64,000 nt of DNA from Trichostrongylus colubriformis (taxonomy: Eukaryota > Nematoda > Chromadorea > Rhabditida > Trichostrongylidae). A program made the position numbers and the translations under genes. Under the pieces are notes generated by a model. That model saw only the letters and a program-made list of their open reading frames with translations. It had not been told where the DNA came from and did no database searches. Location: the NCBI GenBank assembly GCA_963978905.1, contig OZ022260.1:41414259-41478258 (forward strand). Direction: 5' to 3'. Position 1 is the first letter of the stretch, and every line of letters begins with the position of its first letter. Positions 45,746-57,000 of this stretch are shown here, piece by piece.

Positions 45746-48700
45746 TTTTGTCCAGCTACAGATGTCTGTAACCTCCAGTGAAAATCTAACGACGACAATT
45801 GAAAAATTATATTAATTGAGATTTGCTGATTTTCAATCAATGTTCATAGTTTGGTGGTCCGCTAGAAGCCATGACGCATACTGGAGCTTGTTTACCCACT
45901 AGACTTACTCCCTGGTTTCTCTGGATTTCCTGATTTTTTTTCTGTTTCTTCTCCTCACTTTTGTCTTTCCTTTCTTGTTTTTACCTTCATATTACTTACT
46001 AGCTAGCGAGTTCCGTTACACTTATGATAGCTTTAAATTTCTTATTCCTATATTTGATACCGTTTGTTGTTTAGCAATGTATGTAATCTCCATCACTGTC
46101 TACAGTGCTGAGACCTTTGCATGGCAGAGGCTCGATGCCCTTGCTCTAGAAAGAAAGGGGCAGTCTTTTAACGCGTTTTCATCAAAGTCTGCCGGTCGTC
46201 CACAGCGTTCATAATCGTCGAGGCACCAGCAGCGAACGGTGTGTTCGATAACCGTACCCAGGACGAGTCCAGCGCTGGATTTGATAACCCTTTCCCTCGA
46301 ACTGGTGCTGAGTTGGAGCACCTAAAGGTATATAGCTCTAAGTTCACGCTGATCCATTTTGAACCAATCTGTCTTTGCGCACTCTCATACCCATGGAGCT
46401 TAAACTTCGGAACCCTTCTACGTTGACACGGAACTATACTCGAAATATCGAAAAGATTTTGGGTAAATATTTCAAAATGTTATAAGTGAGTTCATGAATC
46501 AACGAAATAATTCCATTTTTATATTAAGTCTCCCTAATTGTTTTTGCATTGCACCAGCCTAAAAAGCTTTTCTCTGGTAATTGTTATTTGAATTACTCCC
46601 TGCTTTCATCGGTTGCCCTTTGCCCAAAACACTGAGCGTGAGCGAATTCGTATGCGGGCGATGTGAAAATACTGCTCACACAAATAAATTTTATATGTTA
46701 CCGAATTTCTAATTATGATTCATGCTTGTTCGAGCTTTCCGTTTTCACAAAAAATGTGCTCATATGTTCCCCATGTGTCGGTCCATTGTAATATTTCTCT
46801 AAAAACAAGGAACATCAAACTAGATAAGTATCTCTGTTGAAGTACTATTTTCCATTACAATTAACGAACTCAGACAAATACTCAAAGGATCATCACATGG
46901 CCTTCGATATTTCGAGTGTCGCGATTCCGGCTTTGCGGTCAAGTGTTTTCAGAGAGAGAGCGCTTGAAAGTGCTCGTTACCGAGGAATTTGAAGTGGTTT
47001 CAATTACGTGTTTTGAAGAGGGTCGGGGTTGCAGTCATTAGCGTTTGAAATGAGCAGAAAAACGAAGTGGCTGGCAAGCAAAACAGTTGGGTGTATTATG
47101 GCCTGTGATGCAGATTTCTGTCTCCTGGAAATTGAGCCATTTTGGGAAAAATTTCCCCCAAAATTGCTTTCGGAAATCCCGAGTGTGGTTCCGTGTCAAT
47201 GTAAGAGGGTTACGAAGCATCAGCCTCATGGGTGCACTTAAATGTACAAGCATGACGTACGTTATATTCTCTCCATACCAACGAGAATAAGCTCTACGCT
47301 TGGCGCATCAGGGAAAGATTTGCTGATATCGATATTACCTATCAGTTCCAATCTTTAACCTCCATACTGCCGATATTCCTATTTTTTATCTTTTTCTATT
47401 GATATCTTCAGTTGACAATGAGCATCATGAATAATGCTGCATATTTTGCTACGAATCAAAACGTTTACTAGAAATTGTAGAGTCCAAAAACATGCATCAA
47501 ACCAAGCAAACCTCCTAGAGGGTATAGCATGATCAGAGGCATTGAGTACAGTATACGGTCGATCTCTAAATTTTTTCTTTCATTTGATCTCTAAATTTTT
47601 AAGAATTAAAAACCTAACAAATAAGTAGTGCTGCCGAAACAAGGAAGCCCGCATTTCATCCTCTAATTACGGCTATAGGTGTGTTTTTTCTTTCGCCTGC
47701 ATCACTGAAGTATCGATCGGCTTTTGTAGATCTATAATGCGTAGCGGTCGAACACAGTATATGACGTTCACTTTAGAGCGTGCTTGTAACTGCGAGGTCT
47801 TGTTATGCCATTATACTTTTTAGTGCGAAATGCTTTGTATATTGCCTGCGAAAGTGCAAACAAAAGGGATCCTATCCTTAAAAGATCGTTTGACCATGAA
47901 GACCATCATTTCGTCGATCAGCAGCCATTCGTTCTGTTATGTGTCCGATCCTGCGATACAGGTGTGCGGAAACCGCCATTTAGAGGCGCTGTGAGGCCAA
48001 TACTTTGAGGCGTCACACGTCACACACTGTCTATTTGTTCCTCAGCTAATCCGTTATAATACATGCTTCCCTTCTATCCGATTTATGCACCAATAGCTTT
48101 TTTTTTATTTATTTGTTTTTTTTTATGCACGCATGGTGCGCCATAAGACCCTACAACAACAAAGTAGTTGAGATTTGCATCATAGCGAGGATTTAGGTTG
48201 GCATAATGCCAAACCGTAGCAAGCGCTTCGCCAGAGTGCCGCCAGTGCTGGCGCCAGTGACGCAAAATATGAAAGCGGCATCAGTATGCATAAACTGACA
48301 GAAGAAAAGTCTCATTTATTTAGTTGGCCGAGAGAAAGTGGTACCCTCCGGATAAAGCCACAGACGTCTCATGTTCATGTCGAGATCAAAAACGCTCATT
48401 AACAACGTTGTTCTTCCTGACATCCCCCCTCATTTGTGACGATGCTTTTCTTTCTCATCTCATCCATTAATTGAATGTGTTCAATTCCTCAGAGAACAAC
48501 GATAAAGTCTAATCATGGTTTCAGAGAGAGACCTCGGAAGCGGAAAATGCTGTAGACGAAACGATTAAGCCACTTGAACCTTCTCCCTTGCTTTGTATTG
48601 CTTTAACAGCTCCCTGGGTGAATTTCGTCTCGAAAATTCCATTTTCATTTGCGTTGAGTCTTGTTTATGGATTAATTTTCCTAAGAAGCTGATGATTTGC

Positions 48701-48902
48701 TTTCGCATTCATTTCGATGAAAGGAAATAAACTAAATAAACCGAATGCAAGCTAAATGAATAGAAGGGACGAGAGAAATGAGTAGATTTTGTGCTCATAA
48801 TTATTTGTTTACATCGTTTTTTTACGTATTTTAAGGCATAACATTGAAATTGGGAAGGAGTTCGAGCAAGTGACAAGGAGTTCCGCACTGACTGAAGACT
48901 CA
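45746..48902. other. Intergenic DNA, possible unassigned exon
   Basis: Mostly AT-rich without repeat pairs. About 46109-46327 on the plus strand looks coding in two adjoining frames (AETFAWQRLDALALERKG, then GVFDNRTQDESSAGFDNPF) and ends at a possible donor AAG|GTATAT (46327/46328). I cannot assign a family. The fragment near 48255-48283 (GCAAAATATGAAAGCGGC) resembles one end of family B. Confidence 0.35.
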
Positions 48903-50181
48903 CAAGGGAGGGTCATCAGGTCGGTCCGGCCTTTTGCGATGGGATGTATACCACTGTACTCGTCTTGGGACGAGAAACTCAAATCTGCCTTCCAAATTTG
49001 CGAAACGATTCTGTGAGCAAAGTTATGAAGGGTAGTCTCCCGACATGGTCGACTCTCTCTCTCTCGCATGTTCGCATGAGTGGACGTGGAATGCTAGCTC
49101 AGCAAGGTGAGTTGTGGTGTACTGGATACGATGGTTGTTTCGCAGGAGACGGGTCGCAGGTTCGGATCCTTTGTGCGATTGCTCTTTTGCTTTTTCTCCC
49201 TTCAGCTCATATGAACCCACAAAGTGCGTATTAGTAAGTATTTGAAAGGTTTACCTCTTCATTCAACATCAAGAGGGGACAAAATTTCACGTTTCCTGAT
49301 TCATGCATTTTTTCAAGATCTTCATTTATAGAGGGCATATGGTGAATGGGAGATACAAGAATATTTGAAAACCAGTAATTTACGAACACATGTGGTATTC
49401 CTGCACAAAGTGGGCGAAACAGTACAATCTCTCACAGTGTGCACAACGAATAAAGAAAAAATTTCCACACACACAGCAGTCGGAGCCCTCAACCACTTCA
49501 GATGGGAAACAATATTGAAGAGGTGTTTCATATTCGCCACTTTTTGTTCCTTCCGAGAAGGCAGACGTCTCACTTCACAGGAACCGAAGTCCTTCAACAA
49601 GTACGCCAACACTAGCTTTGGGCAGAACATTGGGATTGAGTATGAGAGAAACTACTGTTTTCTCTGCTAGACAACGCTACGTCACATTATACCACATACT
49701 TATCTGTACAACTGTACGCTCTGTTCAAGTCTACAGGATATAACGTACCACATGCCCTCTATAAATGAAGATAAAAATGCATGAATCAGGAAACGTGAAA
49801 TTTTGTCCCCTCTTGATGTTGAATGAATAGGTAAACCTTTCAAATACTTACTAATACGCACTTTCTGGGTTCATATGAGCTGAAGGGAGAAAAAGCAAAA
49901 GAGCAATTGCACAAAGGATCCGAACCTGCGACCCATCTCCTGCGAAACAACCATCGTATCCAGTACACCACAACTCACCTTGCTGAGCTAGCATTCCACG
50001 TCCACTCATGCGAACATGCGAGAGAGAGAGAGTCGACCATGTCGGGAGACTACCCTTCATAACTTTGCTCACAGAATCGTTTCGCAAATTTGGAAGGCAG
50101 ATTTGAGTTTCTCGTCCCAAGACGAGTACAGTGGTATACATCCCATCGCAAAAGGCCGGACCGACCTGATGACCCTCCCTT
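48903..50181. repeat. Large inverted repeat with about 435-bp arms and a tRNA-like module
   Basis: The left arm 48903-49342 and right arm 49748-50181 differ at only a handful of positions by eye, so the event is recent. The spacer of about 405 bp is unique in this window. Each arm holds TAGCTCAGCAAGG (A-box-like, 49095) and GGTTCGGATCC (B-box-like, 49159) 64 bases apart, inside a segment resembling a decayed tRNA. A CTCTCTCTCTCGCATG run lies just upstream. This could be a tRNA-derived SINE carried in, or at the arms of, a foldback element. Confidence 0.75.
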
Positions 50182-52950
50182 GTCAGTGATAGGTCATGAC
50201 GGAAGTGAGCGGATCTTTCACTCGTCTTGAGCCTTTCCCGATGGGCTCGAGGCTTGCCCGAAAAGGATAAAGTTTAGTGCTGTCGGCACTTACTGATGAG
50301 CATTGAGTTGAGATTGTTAGACCACATCTACTCATTACCTTTATGTTGTTGTTTGATTGTCTGACCTTCTGTCTGTCACGTAATTCGAAAAATAAGGAAA
50401 GCGAACGTAAAGCTCATGGAGAGGGGCAGCCAGCAGATTCGTCTGATTGCTATGTGTCATAGTACAGACGCTGGTGACGTAGGAACAAATGGCGAACGGC
50501 ATCAGGCCTTTGGAAGATGGAAATTCTGAAGCCTAATTCTTACTGGAAGTTCTTAATTTTATAACCATTAGAGATGTGGTTGGATGCCCACACGAACAGA
50601 CTTCAATAAGTTACAGGAGTTTCGAAAACAAAAATAAACAAACTCGACATATCTGTAAAACGACGCATGAGTCTTTGCATCCTATCCATGCAGCAAGGCT
50701 TTGTATCGATGATTGGTCTTGGAACATCAGAATCCATTCGTCGGCGATCTGAAAATTATTAAAATTATTGTTCAAAAGCTGCCGTTAATCAAGATCAAAT
50801 TCATGGACAACAGCAAAGGGCAAATGAATGGGAGTGTGTAGGAAGTCTTCACAAGGACTTTGATCAGCTCCAAGCGATCCATTTTACTTTGTTCGAGTGA
50901 TCTAGTTGACCCATGGGCCGATGCTGTGATCTCAGTTAACTCAGACGTGCAATTTCCTGATCGGGGTGGAGCTACACATGCCCTAGAGGGTCCCTGTGAC
51001 GATAAAAAAAATTATGTTGACGGACAGCCAGTCAGAAAGAGGGATGGAAAGCTCAGCAACAGCTGTTTGTCGTGATTATGAGTAATTTACTACATCCCAT
51101 CCCATCGTTTAACTTAATTGTTATTGCTTCGTTTTCAACAGAAATAGCCTGTTTGGTTATTTTTGTTTCTCGAAATCCTTCATCTCGTTATAGCCTATTC
51201 GTGGCTGAGTATTCTACCGGATCTCTAGTGGTTTGAAAAGTGAACTTTTCTGCGAGCATCAAACGCTTTCAGAGACTTTATACTGGTCGTGTACCCGTAC
51301 GAATAATAGAAGCATTTTTTGTTTTGGGGTAATCAAAGATGATCGGTCTACTGAGGCGACAAACGGTTCCAGAAGTTGAAGCGCAGTTTTATTGGATTTG
51401 TCACATTGTCAAAGTCGTTCTCTGGTTATTAATAGTCTGAAATGATGGAAACACAACTGTTAATAGGTCATCCACTACAAATGATTGTGTAGGCCTGATC
51501 AGTCAGGTATGCCAACCAATCTGAATGAAAAACATGTATGGCGCTTTCTAAATGACAATAAGATGTCTATCGCATTTTTTTTGTTCATGGGACAAACGAC
51601 GTAGGACGAGTGCTCTTAAGGAAAGTCGAGTCAAATTTTAAGTGCACTTTGGCATTTTGATTTATTCGATCCCATGATAGGCCACTTTATTGCAAATTTT
51701 TTTTACATTCTTAGGACTGTCTGCAAGAAAAAGGCGCTTCCGGACTATCATTTGTCTAAACAATTTTTGGTACTTGCCATTTATGCGTTCTAACGCGAAA
51801 ATAAATGCATAGCATTAATAATAATAACGTTAGGTCAACGGTAGTACCTCTTAACCTCCTACTTTTTGGAATGGCTGCAATGCATGCACATACGACATCC
51901 ACGAATACACATAAAGGGAGAAATCCAACTGCTACAAATCCACTTTGTCATTTATCAGCCTTGTATCAGCTATTTCCAATGAACCGGCTTTTTTGGTTCC
52001 GCATAGAACAATCAATCCATCAGCATCGAACCTTGGATCTCGTCTTCCTATGATTGGATATCGCCTATAAACTCCAGCAAGCTTACAACAGTCTTTCTGG
52101 TAATATTTCGAGAGATGTATCCCCTTGCTTATATTCAGAGTAATCGTCCAAGGGAATTTGAGTTGTTCCGTTACTCCTCTTTTATGCTGCACTTGCCTAC
52201 CTATGGCCTCATGCAGATTTCTACCGAAATTCTACCCGCTCACGGCAAGCTGCTCGGCGGGAATAAGAACGAGATGCTCTTCTTTCAGTTTTGCGATTTC
52301 TGCTCTGTAACAAAGGAGACTTCCAGGTTCTTTCCGTGTTTCTATTCATATACTGTATGATGATTTTAGGAGGAATTAGAATCATGGAATTCCCGTGGGC
52401 GGTGCGTTTAAACTGTGAGTCCGTTCTTGAACTGATCTTACTTGGGGAAACTGAATATGGAATTGTCTATGATCCCAGTTGTAATTGATAGTGATGGTCT
52501 ACCCAGCCAATCTTACAGTGTGATCAATTCAAAAAGATCGAGCCATCAGTGCGGCTCCTCTCTCCGTCCATCGGCAGAAAGCTTTTGGCAGTTTCCAAGT
52601 TTCGAAGTGAGTCTTCAGTCATATGGTAATCTCGGGAATCGATGCGACCATTAAGACTGCCACTCCATCGGGAACACTGACCATACACAATCCCATAGGA
52701 ATTTCGGCAAATGAGAAATGTGCATGCCTGTTAATCCTACATTTTTGCCGTAACCGATAGATCTTTCGTGAAAGTACACCAATGCTGAATGAGGTGAGTT
52801 TCATTTAAAAATTGTTGTTGTTTTGTAATTGTTTATTGCATGGGCCTGAGCCCATAAAAAGATGATATTGTTGACTTGCCTACAGTTATTCGTGGACGGT
52901 GTTCCATTTTTTGCTTCCTATACTATGAGAGTTGGAGGAATTGTTCGCGG
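50182..52950. other. Intergenic DNA with dispersed repeat fragments
   Basis: About 52115-52400 is a fragment of a dispersed repeat also present near 27280-27350, 61010-61440 and 63470-63840 (shared ATCATGGAATTCCCGTGG-like and TACTGTATCCAGTAGA-like strings). No gene was recognised elsewhere in this stretch. Confidence 0.4.
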
Positions 52951-53107
52951 ACGTTCAAGGGTCCGTGGCCGAGGGGCGGGATCCCCGAGTGCGTGTCGCC
53001 CCGTCGTCCGCCGTGGTCGGAGATGGTGAAAGGACACTATGCGTCTGCGGACGACGGGGTGGCATGCACTCGCTACACCGCCCCCTCAGCTACGGACCCT
53101 TGGACGT
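52951..53107. mobile_element. Short palindromic element
   Basis: The ends ACGTTCAAGGGTCCGTGGCC and the inverse of TACGGACCCTTGGACGT pair. The inner arms CCCCGTCGTCCGCCGTGGTC and GCGGACGACGGGG pair and resemble the interior of family C elements (59840-59930). Confidence 0.6.
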
Positions 53108-54290
53108 AGGTGGACGATTCCTTAAATCCATGGTTAGGCGTACCATCAAGTATTTGCTCACCAGAGCATCTGTTCTTGCTGGCAACTCTAATGAATCACT
53201 GATTGCAAAAGCGGATCAAATGCCACATTTTTAAGTCTATTTTCGTTTTTTAGTGGTGTTCTACAAAATCTCAAAAGAAATTCCTTTTTTCCCATCTTTT
53301 TTGCAGAATTTTTGAAGCGTTTGTGTCGAGCCCGAAAAAATTACGTCCTTCCCACGTCCTTTGGGATTTGTCTCAGAAAGTTAGCTTTTTCGAAATGTTT
53401 TTTGGTTCTGGAAAAAAAATTAAGTGCTCCCTATTCGCATCTCGGCTCTCCTAATGATGTTACTTGCAAAATGTAAGTGAACAAGTGTTTTTGTGTCCCT
53501 CAAGGGTCTCTGCCACTTCGGCTGAATATTCAGCGGATTTCCTGAGGAAGTGAAGAGATCGTATTGGATTACTGACGAACATTAATCAATAAATCGACTT
53601 TCACGTCAACTTACTTGAGAACATTTTGGTTTTTTCTGGATGTATTATTGAGGCATAATCACCACCTGCGCCTGAGTAACGAAGTAGTTAATTGAGAAAC
53701 TTGAACTTGAGCATTGTCATGTTCCGAAGTTCCAAGTTGAAGACTTTCTGAGTCTTTGGAATGGCTTTGCTAGTCTCACCTTGTTCAATATATAACAACT
53801 TGAGTTGTTTTGATTTCTGTACTCGGTTCTCTGTAGCTCGAGAGAATACTAAAAAAACCAAATGTGAATTCGGTTCCGTGAACTGAGGGTACTTTTGAAA
53901 TGAGTACAGGTGTAAGTAGTTGTACTATAAGTAGAGCTCTATGTTGTCATACAATATCAAAAAGAAATGAGCTGGAAAAACCAAACGTGAGAAGTTTTCA
54001 CGCCGCCCACAGCCGAGTGTAAAGCGTCATTCTTACCCAATAATTATACGTCGTGGATTCTTCATTTGTTAGCCATAAATATCGCCCATCGTTTGGCTTT
54101 CCCTTTCCTTTAATTGACAGGAATGGTATTTAGTGGAAAACCATCCCACGAAACTTTTTCACTGTTTTAATTAATTTAAATATTCACTTGTGACTCCACC
54201 CTTGGTGCGATAGTTGGAGTGATAATTTGCATTAGCTCCAGCTCGTTTTTGAGTCATCCCAAAACAAATCAAGAATTGAAAAATAGAGCA
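53108..54290. other. Intergenic DNA, nothing recognised
   Basis: No repeat pair, RNA gene or protein similarity was seen. Confidence 0.4.
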
Positions 54291-54295
54291 AGTTT

Positions 54296-54655
54296 AATAC
54301 CCAACAATGCAAGCGATAATATCCTTCGATTCAAGAAAAATGTCAGCATTCTTCTTGTTTAACCTTATGTACCAAGCAAATAGGAGCTCGTCAGAACTTC
54401 TCAGGTCTCCCAGAGAGATCAAAAATTTCACCTTGTTATTATCTTTCGGGCCTCTGGCACTTGAAAAGGACATATAAGTGCACTGTGTCCAACGGAACCA
54501 ATGGTTCCGCCTCCATAAAAATAGCATGGGCCGCCTCTCTCTCCTTCTTGGATTGTGCCCTTTTGGAAACCAATTATAGAAGTCTCACTTCCATTTGCAC
54601 AGCTGCTTATGGTAGCTTTCACCTTTGCGTCAGAGGGCATTGCCTCACCTATGGC
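54296..54655 (-). CDS. Candidate two-exon 3' end of an unassigned gene
   Basis: The minus strand from 54655 (acceptor GACAG) to 54432 (donor AG|GTGAAA) is open for 74 codons and includes KVKATISSCANGSET and GGPCYFYGGGTIGSVGHSA. Splicing to an acceptor ATAAG near 54364 continues in phase to a short exon ending KDIIACIVGY and a stop. The splice signals, Cys content and lack of low-complexity sequence make it more gene-like than its surroundings. I recognise no family, and upstream exons were not found; a Lys/Val-rich Met frame near 55120 could belong but does not splice cleanly. The plus strand is also partly open here, so this is tentative. Confidence 0.3.
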
Positions 54656-54659
54656 CTGT

Positions 54660-55575
54660 CTAACTAGTGACTTCCAGTGTCACTCGATGTTCAAAGGAAT
54701 ACTGCATGGAAATTCTATGATTCTAATTCTTTTCAAAATCACTACTATAATGAACTCCGTACTTATACAGAAAGAAATGCAAAAAACATGAGCTTTCTTT
54801 GTTCTAGCGCAGAAGTTAAAAATCGGAGATCACAGCTAATCATTTAAGGTTCCGCCGAAAATGCTTTCAACAGTTGTCGGCAGGCAAGAGCGCTGTTCAC
54901 GAGTTTTGCTCCCAATCATAAATTGTTTCCCGTGCTTCGTCATCGCTCACGTGACTGTCGTAGCTTTGTCCTCAGAGCCCTCGAGGCTCCGTCTACGTTC
55001 CCGGATCCCGCTCACATATCCAAAAATTTGGAGACTTCAAGGAAATATAGTGTTTCTGCCGTATCCTGATTTTTCCTTGTGGAACATCGCGGCTGGTCCG
55101 TAGTGAACAACCACGACGTCCTTCATGGTGGGAAGAAAAACTCGAACTTACATAGCTGATTCCTTTAAATTTCCCGTTAACATAGGGACATTTGAAGCTT
55201 CCAGGCTCAACGATGCGGTCCTAGATATCTTGTAAGTCGTTTTTAGAATAAATAAAAGTAGCGCTTTCAAAATACGTTTTCCGCTGCCTTTACTTCTTTC
55301 GCTGCACAGATAAGCGGCTGAGGAAGTCCATGTGGTATAGTGCATGTTTTTTCTGTACACTGTACATACCTACGTCCAGCTTCTCTATGAGAACCACATG
55401 TGCTACTTGTGAATAGCTCAGGCATGAAATTAGTGGGAGCCCACAGATGTGGAACCATCTGCCTGAAGCTTGATCAACCATTTCATCGTAGAGTTTTCTG
55501 TTCAAATCAACGAGCTTTCCTTACTGTAGTGAAGATCATAATTTTTCCGGGTTTCCTTTTAGCACGGAAGGACCA
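54660..55575. other. Intergenic DNA with unassigned open frames
   Basis: Several short frames occur on both strands (for example minus 55100-55500), none resembling a known family. No repeat pair was seen. Confidence 0.35.
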
Positions 55576-55576
55576 T

Positions 55577-55853
55577 GTTAGGGGTAGGGGTCAATTGGTC
55601 AAGTTTTCGCTTCGCGGCGTCGCACTCGCGGCGCCGTCAGTGCCAGCCGTTTGGAATTCCGCTCGAGACGTAATGGGTTGCTACCGTAAGGGGCCTTTAA
55701 AGGTTGGAGCTTCCAACTTGCAATTATTAAAGGTCCCTTACGGTACCAGGCCTATGCGTCTTGAGCGGAACTTTCAACGGCTCGTACTGATGGCACCGCG
55801 AGTGCGATGCCGCGAAGCGAAAACTCGACCGATCGACCCACACCCCGATGTTA
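55577..55853. mobile_element. Palindromic MITE of about 277 bp
   Basis: The arms share AAGTTTTCGCTTCGCGGC, CGCACTCGCGG and CCGTAAGG in inverted orientation. The outer ends GGGGTAGGGGTCAATTGGTC and the inverse of GACCGATCGACCCACACCCC match imperfectly. The centre is CTTTAAAGGTTGGAGCTTCC. A 186-codon frame running across it is an artefact of the palindrome plus flanks. Confidence 0.65.
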
Positions 55854-56539
55854 GAGTCCATCAAACGAGCTTCTGCCGTACCTCTGTTAGTGTTCTATCG
55901 CCTTTCGTAATCTGGGGCCTTCTCCAAAACCTCCCACACGGCTTTCATCCAATCGTGTAAGATAGAGCCTACATTTGCACGAACCTTTTTGTTATTCATA
56001 AGTTTACTTGTCTGTGCTGTCTTTCAGTGCGGAGCACATAGCATAGGATTGTCTTATGCATTTTCGTCCCATCACACCAGACTGGTAGATTGGCACGAAA
56101 AACTCTTTCAGCTTTTTTCTCATTAAAGGTTGTGCGGTGGGAGAGGATGTAATTAGGGCATGTAAGCCCGGCAACGATGCCATAAAATGAGCAGCTCAAG
56201 GCATCGCTCTCAACGTTGGAGGCAGCCATGGACGCGAAACAATCAAGGGTGGAGGGAAATGCATTTGAAAAATTCTTTGATTCTTGGAATTTTTACGCGG
56301 CATGTTTTGAGCTGGCATGGTCGTTAATGGCGCAGCCGTAGTGCTATGGCCAAGTGACTGTAGCGGAGATTTTACCGCACTTGTTCGGACCATAGGATGA
56401 GATTATGCCATGAAATTTCTCAGTTCAAGGACACTGAGGGAGGGCATCTTTGATCAACATCGAACAGTGCACATACGACGCCCTGCCAAGACGTGAAGAA
56501 TGGATTTTTATACATAAACGCATTTTTTCTTACTCTTTC
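55854..56539. other. Intergenic DNA, nothing recognised
   Basis: No repeat pair, exon or RNA gene was identified. Confidence 0.4.
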
Positions 56540-57000
56540 GCTCCCCTTTCATTGTTTCGCTTAATTGTTGTTGGTTGTTGTTTCAGTGGTTTCACGTCAT
56601 CATGAATAAAATGAAGATCCCCCTACGCGACATCTAACGGCGGTGGCGTAGGCCTTCCCCGCTGCCAGGAGGCAACTCGGCCACTGAAACATTATCTCGG
56701 GGCGGAGCGTCCCAGGATCTTAAAGGCACATTCCGCGCTCGCTATGGGTAGAGTAACCAATTGACTCTCCAGTGGTTGTCGGCGGTTCGAAGGCGGTCTC
56801 TCTTCGCCCTATTGCCTGCAGTGGGGCGTGGAGAGACCGCCTCCCAACCGCTGACAACCAATAGAGAGTCAGTTGGTTACTCCACCCATCAGCGAGCGCG
56901 GAATGTGCCTTTAATAAAGCTTCAGAGGCGCATTTTTCAGCGCAAGTTTTGTTCACTTAATTTCTTCCGAGCGCGATATTCGCTTACGGAGACTAGCTTT
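56540..57000. repeat. Third, diverged copy of repeat J, interrupted by a MITE
   Basis: The left part (CATCATGAATAAA, CCCTACGCGACATCTAACGG, GGCAACTCGGC) and right part (GAGGCGCATTTTTCAG, TCCGAGCGCG) match J2 (45450-45740) in the same order. The MITE at 56724-56910 sits between them. Confidence 0.6.
56720..56914. mobile_element. TTAA-flanked palindromic MITE nested in repeat J
   Basis: TTAA at 56720-56723 and 56911-56914 flanks ends AGGCACATTCCGCGCTCGC and the exact inverse GCGAGCGCGGAATGTGCCT. The arms continue (GTAACCAATTGACTCTC, GGTTGTCGGCGGTT) to near the centre. TTAA targets and an AGGCA start are shared with family D, although interiors differ. Confidence 0.8.

Noticed and set aside
49085..49190. 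Functional tRNA gene
   Set aside because: A- and B-box-like sequences are present, but the acceptor ends do not pair, the spacing is too long and one T-stem pair fails.
48944..49234. 96-codon frame duplicated at 49851-50141
   Set aside because: Duplication reflects the inverted-repeat arms. The frame covers the tRNA-like module, which argues against coding.
55400..55960. 186-codon frame, the longest in the window
   Set aside because: It runs through a palindromic element and its flanks; the palindrome suppresses stops and no domain is seen.
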